Assembly: GCF_023078275.1 (NCBI RefSeq)
Contig: NC_062992.1
Location: 13,281,706-13,345,705, forward strand
Origin: Leguminivora glycinivorella
Lineage: Eukaryota; Arthropoda; Insecta; Lepidoptera; Tortricidae
Reading direction: 5' to 3'
DNA: 64,000 bases
Both the position numbers and the translations under genes were made by a program. Shown here piece after piece: positions 53,485-63,059 of the stretch. Under the pieces are notes generated by a model. The model saw only the letters and a program-made list of their open reading frames with translations. It was not told the DNA's origin and searched no databases. Numbering within the stretch: the first letter of the stretch is position 1; the number at the start of each line of letters is the position of its first letter.

Positions 53485-53489
53485 CTGAT

Positions 53490-54645
53490 AGAAAAGTGTA
53501 AATCGGTGAAAGAGGTCAGCCTTTATCATTATGTTTGCGTCCGTATAACTTCACAAATAAGTGACAGTTTATCAAACGGCAAATTTTTATAGGTACCTAC
53601 ACTCACGGACTTAAATTGTTGAGCCATTCAGAGGTTACAATAATTTTGTCATGTCATAGTTAAACTATGTCGTGTCCAGTATAAAATGAGCTAGAAGTGT
53701 ATCAACAATAAAATTAATGTCCGTGACAGTACATAATAATATAGAGGTGTCGAAGTTTATTTTCAATTGAATTCTGGGGGCATGGCACGACAGCCCCCGC
53801 GAAGTCGAGCAATTTAAATCGAGGTGCCGCTCTGACTGTTTCCTCCTCCAAAAAATGACTAGTCAGAACGATTTCAGAATCTGAGATTTCAGATTCTGAA
53901 TAATTTGAGTAGGACTGTTTAGTTTTTTTGACTAATTGTTATAAATTTTTTTCTACTCCCGTACTGTTATTCGTGAGTTACAAGGTCGTGCATAGAACTT
54001 AAAAACCCTACATAAAAGATGTTAGGACAAGTCTATCTAGTCTATACCCTGAAAACATTTAGTAGAAGTAGCACGATATAGCTGTTACAATTCAGTAAAT
54101 ACATTGCTACCAACTTAACAAACCAATTCGCAGAGTCGAGACTCCTTCGTTTTCTGCTGCGTTCATTGGCGACGCGTCGAATCGCATTCAAATGTATGAG
54201 AACTCGATTCAACTCGGCTCGATTCGTCTTAGTGGCCAGGCTTCAAAGAACCATACCATAGACAGTTTTATTTTCATATTTGCACTCAAACTGCATAATT
54301 ATTCAAAATGGTAGGCGGTCCACTAGATAACTAAGATGACTGAAAGTAGGTATTTGTTGATTTATAATTTTCTTTCAAAATAAGTGCTTGGTCGTAGAAA
54401 AAGTATTGTATGCAACGGTGTTTAACTGAGTCAAAAAATGCTCGTGGCGTCTTTATTAACAATTTTCGGCTTCGCCTCAAATTGTTACCCACGCCACTCA
54501 CCTTTTTTGACCTCTTTTAACCACCAGTTGCATAAAATACTATTAATGTCACACCTTTTTTACGGCATACCTAAATGAATTAGGCCGTTTTTCAAAAATT
54601 TTGACGGGCTCAGGCGCTTTTAAAAATATACTCTTAAGAGCACTC
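53490..54645. repeat. neto intron: repeats only
   Basis: Includes a MITE-like palindrome around 53605-53730 (CGGACTTAAATTGTTG / AATGTCCGTG), repeat words shared with 52900 and 57000 (CCTACATAAAAGAT), and the second copy of the GTAGAAAAAGTATTG repeat at 54381-54545. No exon seen. Confidence 0.55.
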
Positions 54646-54647
54646 AC

Positions 54648-54785
54648 ATTGATGAGCTTCTGGTCGTTGTACAGTTTCCGGATGCACTTGAAGAGGAAAA
54701 CGGAGACCATCCCCGAGAGGATAAGTGAGAACACGATGAGGATGGTGCGGGTGTCCTTGTCTCGCACCAGGGATTGCGCCTCGCC
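54648..54785 (-). CDS. neto: neto exon: transmembrane helix
   Basis: Acceptor AATGTGCAG, donor GTGAGT. Reads GEAQSLVRDKDTR, then the helix TILIVFSLILSGMVSVFLF and basic stop-transfer KCIRKLYNDQKLIN. Confidence 0.85.
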
Positions 54786-54803
54786 CTGCACATTATGACA
54801 AGT

Positions 54804-54925
54804 TAGTGCGTTTTCACATTATCCGATCAGATATCGGATGTAGGACCGATATCCCATACATTTAAGCCGCCATCTTTGATTTTTACCTTTGAAATCCTTC
54901 CGACATCCAATATCTTTTAGACTTC
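54804..54925. repeat. MITE, TCCGATATCGGATGT family (copy 2)
   Basis: GTTTTCACATTATCCGATCA with GATATCGGATGTAGGACCGA; starts 19 bp upstream (minus sense) of the transmembrane exon. Confidence 0.7.
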
Positions 54926-55074
54926 TTTATTTTGTATTTGTTTCTATACACCGTGTTCTTATTGAATTCCGTTAACTTCGGCATATAGTTAGGTTCATTA
55001 TAGGAAACAGAATAGCATAGTTAGTTTTTTAATTCGTAACTTTTTTCTGAAAAATCCTATTGTTACTATACGTC

Positions 55075-55565
55075 GCGAGTTTTTTTAAAGGTTCATATTA
55101 TGCGATATCCGCGTGTGGAATGGCTAATAACGCTTAGTTAAACAAACATTATGAATAAAATAGGACAATCTTACACAGATCTACTATCGATTATGTCATT
55201 TATGGCCCACGGAAACGTTCAATCAGGCTTGTAACGTTGGGACTTAAATAAAAATATATAAATACTGTATGTACGTACCTAGAAAATACCCAAGACTTGA
55301 ATATAATAGCATAACATTTTATCTGAGTATTATTTTTTTTTAATCCATAGGCAACCCTAGCGTCCGACGCTGCGCACGTGCGGCTCGTTTCTTTGTAATC
55401 ATTTTCTAGGTATTTAAAAAGGCGGCATTTTGTGAACTTCAAAGCAGTGGGACTTCTGTTCTTGTACTATTATATATTATGTGGCCGAGCGAAGGTCGTC
55501 ACCACTGAATGGGCCGCGAACTGTCGGCCGCCGTCATGTACTTGTAGCGCGGCGATAGAATCGTG
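55075..55565 (-). repeat. interspersed repeat with GTACAAGTACAGAAGG-type end (third copy)
   Basis: Matches 31641-32014 (AATAAAATAGGACAATCTTA; CACGTGCGGCTCGTTTC; TTCTTGTACTATTATATAT). Followed by GGGCCGCGAACTGTCGGCC from the same family. Confidence 0.65.
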
Positions 55566-55671
55566 GAGTGCCAGCCCCCACAGCGCCTAGCGCGGAAGGG
55601 GCCACTCACACCCCAGCAGGGGTGTCGAATGAAGACACACCATCGCGGAGTGAGTCGCCCCTGCAGGGTTA

Positions 55672-55803
55672 GCACATGATTGCCGCGGGAGTATGTCGCC
55701 GCGAGATAGACTACCCGTCCTTATGTCATTAATACAGTTAGAAGAAGACGTGTGATCTATCTCGCGGCGACATACTCTCGCGGCCATCATGTGCTAGGCC
55801 TAC
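55672..55803. repeat. palindromic MITE, AGCACATGATGGCCGCG arms
   Basis: Arms of about 50 bp including ATGTCGCCGCGAGATAGA; second copy at 50934-51067. Confidence 0.85.
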
Positions 55804-55831
55804 TGGTGGTAGTGAGTTGAATGAACTGAAC

Positions 55832-55950
55832 CTTGCACTCCACAGGATCCTCGTCCGCCTTAAGCCTGCAGTGTGCGATTTCGTCGCACCGCAGCGCGCT
55901 TGAGATGCACGTGCCGTCCTTGCAGTTGAACTCATCCTTCTCGCACGAAT
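55832..55950 (-). CDS. neto: neto exon: LDL-receptor class A module
   Basis: Acceptor GGTCGACAG (chosen because it keeps phase), donor GTTCAG. Reads DSCEKDEFNCKDGTCISS, ALRCDEIAHCRLKADED, PVECK: six Cys of an LDLa repeat with the acidic calcium cluster partly kept. A palindromic MITE ends 29 bp downstream. Confidence 0.85.
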
Positions 55951-56003
55951 CTGTCGACCAATACTGTAGTTTATACAATAATACTTATAATACTATTATT
56001 ATA

Positions 56004-56280
56004 TACCGGTCTGGCTCAGTCGGTAGTGACCCTGCCTGCTAAGCCGCGGTCCTGGGTTCGAATCCCGGTAAGGGCATTTATTTGTTTGATGAGCACAGAT
56101 ATTTGTTCCTGAGTCATGGATGTTTTCTATGTATGTATTTATCTATTTAGCACCCATATTACAAGCTTTGCTTAGTTTGGGGCTAAGTCGATCTGTGTAA
56201 GGTGTCCCCAATATTTATTTAATAAATAAATATTGGGGACACCTTACACAGATCAACTTAGCCCCAAACCACAGAATATA
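56004..56280 (+). mobile_element. tRNA-derived SINE plus inverted SINE tail
   Basis: Complete copy 56004-56222 (ACCGGTCTGGCTCAGTCGG; GGGTTCGAATCCCGG; GGTGTCCCCAATATTTATT), then a reversed tail 56223-56272 (AATATTGGGGACACC...AGCCCCAAAC): two copies joined tail to tail. Confidence 0.85.
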
Positions 56281-56289
56281 TAGTATGTA

Positions 56290-56468
56290 CTAGCTTTTGC
56301 CCGCGGCTTCGCTCGCGTTAAAAAGAGACAAAAAGTAGTCTATGTCACTCTCCATCCCTTCAACTATCTCCACTTAAAAAATCACGTCAATTCATCGCTC
56401 TGTTTTGCGGTGAAAGACGGACAAACAAACAGACACACACACTTTCCCATTTATAATATTAGTATGGA
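56290..56468 (-). mobile_element. short non-autonomous Helitron (Lep1-like)
   Basis: CTAG at 56290-56293, hairpin GCCCGCGGCTTCGCTCGC, reversed 5' end ATTAGTATGGA at 56468; flanks A and T as expected. Confidence 0.88.
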
Positions 56469-56483
56469 TTAGTATGGATATAA

Positions 56484-56953
56484 TAATAAATAAATATTGG
56501 GGACACCTTACACAGATCCACTTAGCCCCAAACCACATCTCGGACACTGGCGATCAAATATATGAAAGAGGCGCGTTCCTAGCACACAGTCTAAGCTCGT
56601 GTAGGAGAACGCGAAGCATGCTTGTATGAGTGAGATATGACAGGTCGACTGTTCGCGTTTTTGACAGGCGGTAACTGTGAGGTAACCGAGAGGGGGTGAG
56701 TGGCACTTTGAGCGGGGAGAGGGAGTGGCCATACTGTACGATAGTACTTTTTATTATACTGTGCCCAAACTAAGCAAAGCTTGTACTATGGGTGCTAAAA
56801 CTGCTAAGCGACGATTATACATACTTAAATACATAGAAAACATCCATGACTCAGGAACAAAATATCACACAAATAGATGCCCTTTTCGGGATTCGAACCC
56901 AGGACCGCGGCTCAGCAGGCAGGGTCAGTACCGACTGAGCCAGACCGGTCGTC
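56484..56953 (-). mobile_element. tRNA-derived SINE, reverse, interrupted
   Basis: Tail 56484-56533, insert 56534-56763, then 56764-56953 with the B box GGGATTCGAACCCAGG and head GAGCCAGACCGGTC. Confidence 0.85.
56534..56763. mobile_element. 230-bp element with 7-bp target duplication
   Basis: CCCAAAC at 56527-56533 and 56764-56770. Body CTCGGACACTGGCGATCAAA, CGTGTAGGAGAACGCG, ATGACAGGTCGACTGTTCGC. Other copies at about 57848-58010 and (reverse, partial) 28800-28872. Confidence 0.75.
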
Positions 56954-57045
56954 GTTTGTATCTTTAGGTATTTTTTTCTACTGTTATTCGTCATTTACAG
57001 GGTCGTCCATAGATTTTTAAAATCCTACATAAAAGATGACAAGAT

Positions 57046-57354
57046 CATCATCCTCCTTGCGTTATCCCGGCATTTGCCACGGCTCATGGGAGCCTGGGGT
57101 CCGCTCTGACAACTAATTCCAAGATTTGGCGTAGGCATTAGTTTTACGAAAGCGACTGCCATCTGACCTTCCAACCCGAAGGGTAACTAGGCCTTATTGG
57201 AATTAGTCCGGTTTCCTCACGATGTTTTCCTTCACCGAAAAGCGACTGGCAAATATCAAATGACATTTCGCACATAAGTTCCGAAAAACTCATTGGTACG
57301 AGCCGGGGTTTGAACCCGCGACCACCGGATCGAAAGTCGCACGCTCTTACCGCT
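57046..57354 (-). mobile_element. tRNA-derived SINE with 12-bp target duplication
   Basis: AGATGACAAGAT at 57034-57045 and 57355-57366. Reverse copy of the 3031-3320 family; tail CATCATCATCC at left (GATGATG on the sense strand), B box GGTTTGAACCCGCG at right. Confidence 0.88.
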
Positions 57355-57599
57355 AGATGACAAGATAAGTCTACTTAATAGTCTATTTCCCAAGAACACA
57401 TTGCTCTTAAGGTTAATGGCAGTATGTTTAAGGGTGTTAAAGCACTGCGTTACATTGCTACCAACTTAACAACCCAGAAAAAAAAGACACGTGAACCATA
57501 TACCTCCCTACATGTTTTTTCAAGCCGTCAAGTTTTGTGTCAAAATCCAGGTGTGTATTTCACGAAAACTATTAAAAATGAATAACTATGAATTGTCGC

Positions 57600-57775
57600 C
57601 AGTGGTATTTCCGGACCGATACGAACTTCAAACCTTCAAGAAAAGAGCGTACACCCATCTTAAAGGCCGGCAACGTACCTCCAACACTTCTGGTGTTTCG
57701 GGTGTCCATGGGCGGCAGTGATCGCTTACCATCAAGCGACCTGTCTGCTCATTTTCCTCCTATCCCATAAAAAAA
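57600..57775 (+). mobile_element. LINE 3' end with A tail
   Basis: AAAGGCCGGCAACGTACCTC, GGTGTCCATGGGCGGCAGTG, CGCTTACCATCAAGCGACC, then CCTATCCCATAAAAAAAAA: a very common lepidopteran LINE terminus. Confidence 0.75.
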
Positions 57776-57847
57776 AAACCTTAAAAGTAAGCGTTGGTCG
57801 TAGAAAAAGTATTGTATGGAACGGTGTTTAACCCGTCAAGCGCCTTG

Positions 57848-58010
57848 TCACACCTCGGACACTGGCGATCAAATATATCGAAAGAGGCGCATTCCTTGCA
57901 CAGTATTAGCTCGTGTAGGTGAACGCGTACTATGCTTGTATGAGTGAAATATGACAGGTCGACTGTTCGTGTTTTTGACAGGCGGTAACTGTGAGGTAAC
58001 CGAGAGGCAA
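57848..58010. mobile_element. second copy of the 56534-56763 element
   Basis: CTCGGACACTGGCGATCAAA to GAGGTAACCGAGAGG; shorter at its right end. Abuts the CUB2 exon region. Confidence 0.65.
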
Positions 58011-58078
58011 CGGCGTTCCAGTCAGGTAAATACCGGGATTACGCAAAGAGGATGACGATGATGTTGATGGTAAGTTAC

Positions 58079-58233
58079 CGGTGGTGCGGAATTTAGTGTA
58101 CACGGCGCTGAAGTTGGACTTCCGGTCCACGCTGAACAGCCGGATGTACATGATGTTGGCCGGGCCGGGGTTTATCTTCTTGCCTTCTTCCGTCCAGAGA
58201 GGCTTGGCTACGGAGCTGCAGTACTCTCCTAAC
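58079..58233 (-). CDS. neto: neto exon: CUB2 end
   Basis: Acceptor ACACCAACAG, donor GTAACT. Reads LGEYCSSVAKPLWTEEGK, NIMYIRLFSVDRKSN, FSAVYTKFRTT: CUB Cys and the final FSAVYTKF strand. Confidence 0.88.
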
Positions 58234-58375
58234 CTGTTGGTGTCGAAATTATGTGTCACAAGAAAGCAAAATCGCAGCGAGACGACTACAAAAACTAGTG
58301 CACTAACAAAAATGGAGATTAACCCACCATTTTATATGGAATTTGACAGTTGACAGCCCACTAACCCTGAGTTAA

Positions 58376-58965
58376 CACTTTCATTGCTAGGCCAAAATCA
58401 AAGTCCTTCGCTGAATGCTGGCGTAAATACAAACATATATATAAGACTCCCCCGTGGAGTCCAATCGCACACACTCAACGAACTCAATGAATAAACAACG
58501 CCGCACGCTGAGTACTCCGCTGTGGAGTTCATTTATTTCTATGCCGTATGCTAGCGACTCCTCTAGGGAGTCCAGGGCTGTCACAAAGGACAAAATTCGC
58601 CATGCATGCATTTAGTTTGCAAAGTGATCATAAAAAATAAAATCCCACGGTAAGGAAAATAAGGCTTGTGTTATGGGTACCAGGCGGCGATGTATATAAT
58701 ACGTATAAACATCCATCCGTTTCATAAAGTTACTTTTAAATTGTTTTTCTTAAAAAAAAGCACGATTTTTCTAATCCTAAAAAACGAGGTAAAGTGACAG
58801 CCCTGAAATATCGTAAGTTTCGTAAGAACTCGCTAGAGGAGTCGGATAGCATGGCGTTTAGTCATCTATAATTATATAGTACGAACTCCTCTCGGGAGTC
58901 GTGTCGCATGTGGACATAGTTTAAGAGAACTCCACGGTGGAGTTCTTTTCTTAACAATGAAAGTG
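58376..58965. mobile_element. 590-bp TTAA-flanked element with repeated dyads
   Basis: TTAA at 58372-58375 and 58966-58969; perfect 11-bp ends CACTTTCATTG...CAATGAAAGTG. Six dyads of the form ACTCC-N5-GGAGT at about 58445, 58514, 58556, 58828 (one arm mutated), 58885 and 58929. Noncoding. Probably a piggyBac-type MITE. Confidence 0.7.
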
Positions 58966-59096
58966 TTAAGTGGTTGGTGCAAGTGGACATTAGTCCGTCA
59001 GTTAGATTATCAAAAAAAAAATTAGACATATTTTTTCCTTTTTCTCGTAAACGAAAAATGACGACGGTACAGTCCGTTGAAGTTTCGCGTGACGTC

Positions 59097-59393
59097 TTAT
59101 CTTATCTTAAATCTGCGGGGCCCTTCGACCCATCGGGATCTTTTGTGCAATTACCCCCTACGATCCTAAGATCCTTCAGCTATTCAGGAGCTTCTCGACC
59201 ATCACCACGTATCGGATGATGAGGCTCATGGGTAGCTCTCTGAAGTCCTTTGGTACTAGGTAGCCTGCTCCAAAGTTCTTCATTCTTTGTCTGGCGAGGG
59301 CGTGACATTTACACATTAGATGTCTGACGGTCTCTTCCTCTTCGCCACACGTGCGACAATCAGTGTTGTCAGCGTATCCCATCTTGGCCAAGA
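59097..59393 (-). pseudogene. LINE RNase H/zinc-knuckle fragment with 13-bp target duplication
   Basis: TTCGCGTGACGTC at 59084-59096 and 59394-59406. Minus strand reads MGYADNTDCRTCGEEEET, VRHLMCKCHALARQRM: the C-terminal Cys/His knuckle of R1/I-type LINEs. Tail toward the left (AAGATAAGATAA). 5' truncated copy. Confidence 0.82.
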
Positions 59394-59614
59394 TTCGCGT
59401 GACGTCACGCCTAGGTACAATTTTTACTTAAAAGTGTCGTCACAATCCCCCACCCCGGAACTTTGATGTTCTGTATCTTTGAGTTTTTTACTAATTAGAT
59501 AAATACGTATTATTATCCCCCATGTAAACTCTTGTAAGTGTAAGTATGTAATAAAACCTTAAAAATAAAAATAAAAACGAATAAATCATCTTATTGTTTA
59601 TTTATATTACTTAC

Positions 59615-59712
59615 AAATGGTCAAAATCTGGTTTAGCGCCAAATATTTGCACCGTGTTTTTGGAGCAATTGTTCGGATTAGCTAACTGGAACATCGTTAT
59701 GTTCAGATATAT
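59615..59712 (-). CDS. neto: neto exon: CUB2 middle
   Basis: Acceptor TTATTTTCAG, donor GTAAGT. Reads IYLNITMFQLANPNNCSK then NTVQIFGAKPDFDH. Confidence 0.85.
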
Positions 59713-59765
59713 CTGAAAATAAACAAAAAGTGAAAACACAAAAATAATTAATAAATATATAAATA

Positions 59766-60011
59766 CTAGCTTTTGCCCGCGGCTTCGCTCGCGTTAAAAT
59801 AGAAAATTGCGGAATGCTCCATACACATTTCCACCCCCCATTTTAGGGAAGTGCGAGGCTAGAAAAAGACAAAAAGTAGCCTATGTCACTCTCCATCCCT
59901 TCAACTATCACCACTTAAAAAAATACCTCAACTCGTCGCTCCGTTTTGCCGTGAAAGACAAACAAACAAACTGACACACACACTTTCCCATTTATAATAT
60001 TAAAGTATGGA
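59766..60011 (-). mobile_element. non-autonomous Helitron (Lep1-like), longer form
   Basis: CTAG at 59766, GCCCGCGGCTTCGCTCGC hairpin, CCACCCCCCATTTTAGGG inner block also present in the 36632 copy, reversed 5' end AAAGTATGGA at 60011. Confidence 0.85.
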
Positions 60012-60045
60012 TATGTCGAAATCGAAAGATATATTATTTAAATAC

Positions 60046-60689
60046 CTGAGTTCCTGGTTCACTTTATATCTTCCACTCAAAATCTAGAGTCATAACCCTG
60101 GGGTAACTCCTCGGCATTTCTCGAGGTCTGAACTGGTGCTGGTATCATCACTCCTACTCTATAGGTAGGTACCTACTTACCTGACTCCCTGGTTCAGTTT
60201 CTATCTTCCACTGCACATCTAGAGGCATAGACCCTGGGGTAGCTGCTCGGCATTTCTCGAGGTCTGAGCTGGTGCTGGTGCCATCACTCCTAAGTCCTAC
60301 TCTATAGGTAGGTACCCACTTACCTGACTCCCTGGTTCAGTTTCTATTTTCCACTGCACATCTAGAGGCATATACCCTGGGATCGCTCCTGGGCATGTCT
60401 CCAAGTCTGGACTGATGCTGGTGTCGTCATTCCTACTTTAGATACCTGACTCCCTGGTTCAGTTTCTATCTTCCACTGCACATCTAGAGGCATAGACCCT
60501 GGGATCGCTCCTGGGCATGTCTCCAAGTCTGAACTGATGCTGGTGTCGTCATTCCTACTTTAGATACCTGACTCCCTGGTTCAGTTTCTATCTTCCACTG
60601 CACATCTAGAGGCATAGACCCTGGGATCGCTCCTGGGCATGTCTCCAAGTCTGAACTGATGCTGGTGTCGTCATTCCTACTTTAGATAC
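60046..60689 (-). repeat. five tandem partial copies of the neto CUB2 exon
   Basis: Copies start at 60046, 60181, 60324, 60446 and 60568 (periods 135, 143, 122, 122, 122). Each has the last about 110 bp of the exon plus its GT donor and 10-30 bp of intron, but no acceptor with a pyrimidine tract. The two nearest the real exon remain open (SDLETCPGAIPGSMPLDV); the farthest has a stop. Confidence 0.85.
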
Positions 60690-60847
60690 CTGACTCCCTG
60701 GTTCAGTTTCTATCTTCCACTGCACATCTAGAGGCATAGAACCTGGGGTGGCTCCTCGACATTTCTCGAGGTCTGAGCTGGTGCTGGTGCCATCGATGAT
60801 GTCGCTCGATTGGTGTTTAGTTAAGTAACAGGAGTCATCTATTGGTC
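60690..60847 (-). CDS. neto: neto exon: start of CUB2
   Basis: Acceptor TTCTCCAACAG, donor GTATCT. Reads PIDDSCYLTKHQSSD, SDLEKCRGATPGSMPLDV, QWKIETEPGSQ. This is the parental copy of the tandem array at 60046-60689; only it keeps the 5' part and acceptor. Confidence 0.82.
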
Positions 60848-61276
60848 CTGTTGGAGAATTAAAATAAAATAATAGGCTAGTTTCCTATACTTTAAATAAA
60901 ATAATTTAATGCAGTGCACGAAATAAAGCACCACATAATTAGTAGAAAAATATGGACAGTAGTTATGTTTAAACATAATTTATATTTAATAAGTCGAAAA
61001 TAAAGATGTAAAGTAAATGAATTGACCGTGACGTCACTCCTCAGTATTTCATAGTAATTCTATATTTAGCAAATCGTTTTGACAGTTCTTAAAAAGAAGC
61101 TGATTTGACTAGTAGGAAATTAGCCTATTGAATTAATGCAACAATGTCACAATGACTTTGTAAATGGGAGTCCGAGTGTCCGTGATCTCTGCGTACCTCT
61201 CTCGGAAACAGGTGTGAGTATGCAGTTATGCATGTAACTATAATATCACCAATCGTGTGGTGAAAGAAAATTTCAC
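60848..61276. other. neto intron, no feature seen
   Basis: AT-rich; a short word pair AATAGGCTAGTTTCCTAT / AGGAAATTAGCCTATTG (60870, 61114) suggests a MITE of about 260 bp. Confidence 0.5.
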
Positions 61277-61378
61277 CATACTGTTTCCTCCCGTGGGTGT
61301 CGTAGAAGTCGACTTTGGGGGTGTTGCCACGTGTCTGTGGGTCGAGTGTCTTGGCCAGGTATAGGAGAGAAAAACCGA
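61277..61378 (-). CDS. neto: neto exon: CUB1-CUB2 linker
   Basis: Acceptor at GCAAAG, donor GTGAAA, both modest. Reads GFSLLYLAKTLDPQTRGN then TPKVDFYDTHGRKQY. Phases fit both neighbours (GGA formed with the next exon), which is the main support. Confidence 0.65.
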
Positions 61379-61912
61379 CTTTGCTTGATTCAGATCTATT
61401 TCAAAAGTGGAAGTATTTATTCTAGTTACGCACTTATAATAAGGGATTAGCATGACTTTATTACTATTGATAATACCGCCACCTATCGGCGGTATTGGGA
61501 ACTACATAACCCTCTTAATGAATATCGACTGGGAACTGCAATCCTTGAGGTAAGCCATCTAGGATTCGGATTAGTATGTAAAAGTAATCATAGATGGCGC
61601 TGTCAACATGATGAGTAACCTAGATTAATATAAATGTATAATGTAGGGGTAGTTTTAAGTTATTGTTATAATCTAACCACAAAATAAAAATTATTATAAT
61701 AACATAGTTGAGCGATTTTCATGAAACATGGCTAAGAACACTCCCGACTAACTCAGCTTTCTGACAAAAAAAACTAAATCCAAAGCGGTTCATTCGTTCG
61801 GGAGCTACGATGCCACAGACAGACCATTATTTCCATCATATCAAAATTCCCCTTTCGAAATTACCCGAGCATTTCTGTGCTCCGAAATTACCCCAATGCC
61901 AACTTTACTCAC
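61379..61912. other. neto intron, no feature seen
   Basis: AT-rich, with a small hairpin ACCGCCACCTATCGGCGGT near 61479. No exon-like frame between splice sites. Confidence 0.45.
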
Positions 61913-62084
61913 GACTGTTCCTAGGGAGAAAGTTGACCTCGATGGTGAAGCCAGCATACTCGATAATCTCATCGGACCTGAACCTGAGCCACAGGTAGGG
62001 GCCAGTGGAGGTGATTTGGGGGGGAAAGCCTTTCCCGCAGTATCTGTACTCCGGCCTTGCGTAGCCAAATTTACCGTCACGGAT
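61913..62084 (-). CDS. neto: neto exon: CUB1, second half
   Basis: Acceptor CTTGTAG, donor GTGAGT. Reads IRDGKFGYARPEYRYCGK, PPQITSTGPYLWLRFRSD, then GFTIEVNF: standard CUB ending with the G-F-I-V strand. Confidence 0.88.
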
Positions 62085-62554
62085 CTACAAGAAAAATATT
62101 TTAATTTTTTTTTTCATATCTTCTCTCTTTAGAAATCTATACACTCCTTTTTTGAAGAACTCCATACTGTAAATCCTCAAACCGCACCTCGTATGGTTCT
62201 GTTCCTTTCTTTTAAAATACTATGTAACATAAGAATATAATATTGTCTTCGGTTACCGGCTTACCGCGATAGTTACTCATGAAATAAAACTATGAAAACG
62301 GATTAAATCGCGTATAATGAATTTAAAATACATCCCGACGTTTCGAACTCTTTACAGCGTTCGTGGTCAACGTAAGAATAGTTTTTTTGGTCATTCTTTT
62401 GATTGGCATCATCAAAAGAAGTGTGTTTTTAGGTAGTTTTCGGGTTCAAACCATTCTTAAAGTAATTTAATTACAGAATTAGATATTTCTTCTTCTTGCA
62501 ATACAAAATAGGACAACATTTATATCTGTGAGGAGATACGTAATTAAAGCTTAC
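62085..62554. repeat. neto intron with interspersed repeat
   Basis: 62290-62375 reads ACGGATTAAATCGCGTATAA, ACATCCCGACGTTTCGAAC and TTCGTGGTCAACG, a repeat I recall from other Lepidoptera; single copy here. Confidence 0.45.
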
Positions 62555-62640
62555 CTCTAAATAATCATTTCTACATTCAGGGCTGTACTCTATCTCAAAG
62601 ACGTCTATAAACGTCAGCTCTATCACCTGGCCCTCGACAG
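62555..62640 (-). CDS. neto: neto exon: CUB1, first half visible
   Basis: Acceptor TTATTTCAG, donor GTAAGC. Reads VEGQVIELTFIDVFEIEY then SPECRNDYLE: the CUB core with a conserved Cys before the acidic DYLE. Confidence 0.85.
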
Positions 62641-62697
62641 CTGAAATAAAATAAGACGTTTGAAAAACAATCGTTACATCTACTTCTATAAATAGTT

Positions 62698-62893
62698 AAA
62701 GCTCGGCCACACATGCGCGTTTTGATAGCGTAGGCGGAGCGGTAGCGGTAGCGGACGCCGGCGGGAACTAACGAGCGCGGATTGCGAGCGGAATGCGCGC
62801 GGATTGCGAGCGGAACGCCAGCGTTCCGCCGGCGCACCGCTATCATTGCGCTCCGCTAACGCTACGCTATCAAAACGCTTTATGTGTGGCGGA
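62698..62893. repeat. GC-rich palindromic MITE
   Basis: GGCCACACATGCGCGTTTTG...CAAAACGCTTTATGTGTGGC ends; the interior CGGATTGCGAGCGGAA is repeated. Minus-strand frame is incidental. Confidence 0.8.
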
Positions 62894-63059
62894 GGTAAAT
62901 AAATGTTTTAAGTAGGACATTTTATACAGATTGACTATTTAATAATAACTAACTACTTTCGCTTGCTCGGGTATCAATATTGGCACGTACGGTTAAACAA
63001 CAACTTTGCCCCCTTGTAAAACAAATAACTATTATCTTCTACCTCTACATAGATACAAT

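Larger units (their letters stand above)
53329..62640 (-). other. neto: neuropilin and tolloid-like receptor, nine 3' exons (gene span)
   Basis: Nine exons join in matching phase into 1,184 nt coding two CUB domains, an LDL-receptor class A module, one transmembrane helix and a short cytoplasmic tail, with TAA at 53329-53331. CUB-CUB-LDLa-TM is the architecture of Neto, the auxiliary subunit of kainate-type glutamate receptors, needed at the insect neuromuscular junction. Domain calls are by motif; Neto is the best match by architecture. The signal peptide and first part of CUB1 lie beyond 62640. The tail after the helix is about 66 aa; other cytoplasmic isoforms may exist outside what I can see. 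Confidence 0.8.

Noticed and set aside
60046..60689. Mutually exclusive neto exons
   Set aside because: The copies lack acceptors and the 5' part of the exon, and at least one has a stop; treated as tandem partial duplications.
62595..62846. 83-codon minus-strand frame
   Set aside because: Spans a GC-rich palindromic MITE and part of a neto exon in the wrong phase.
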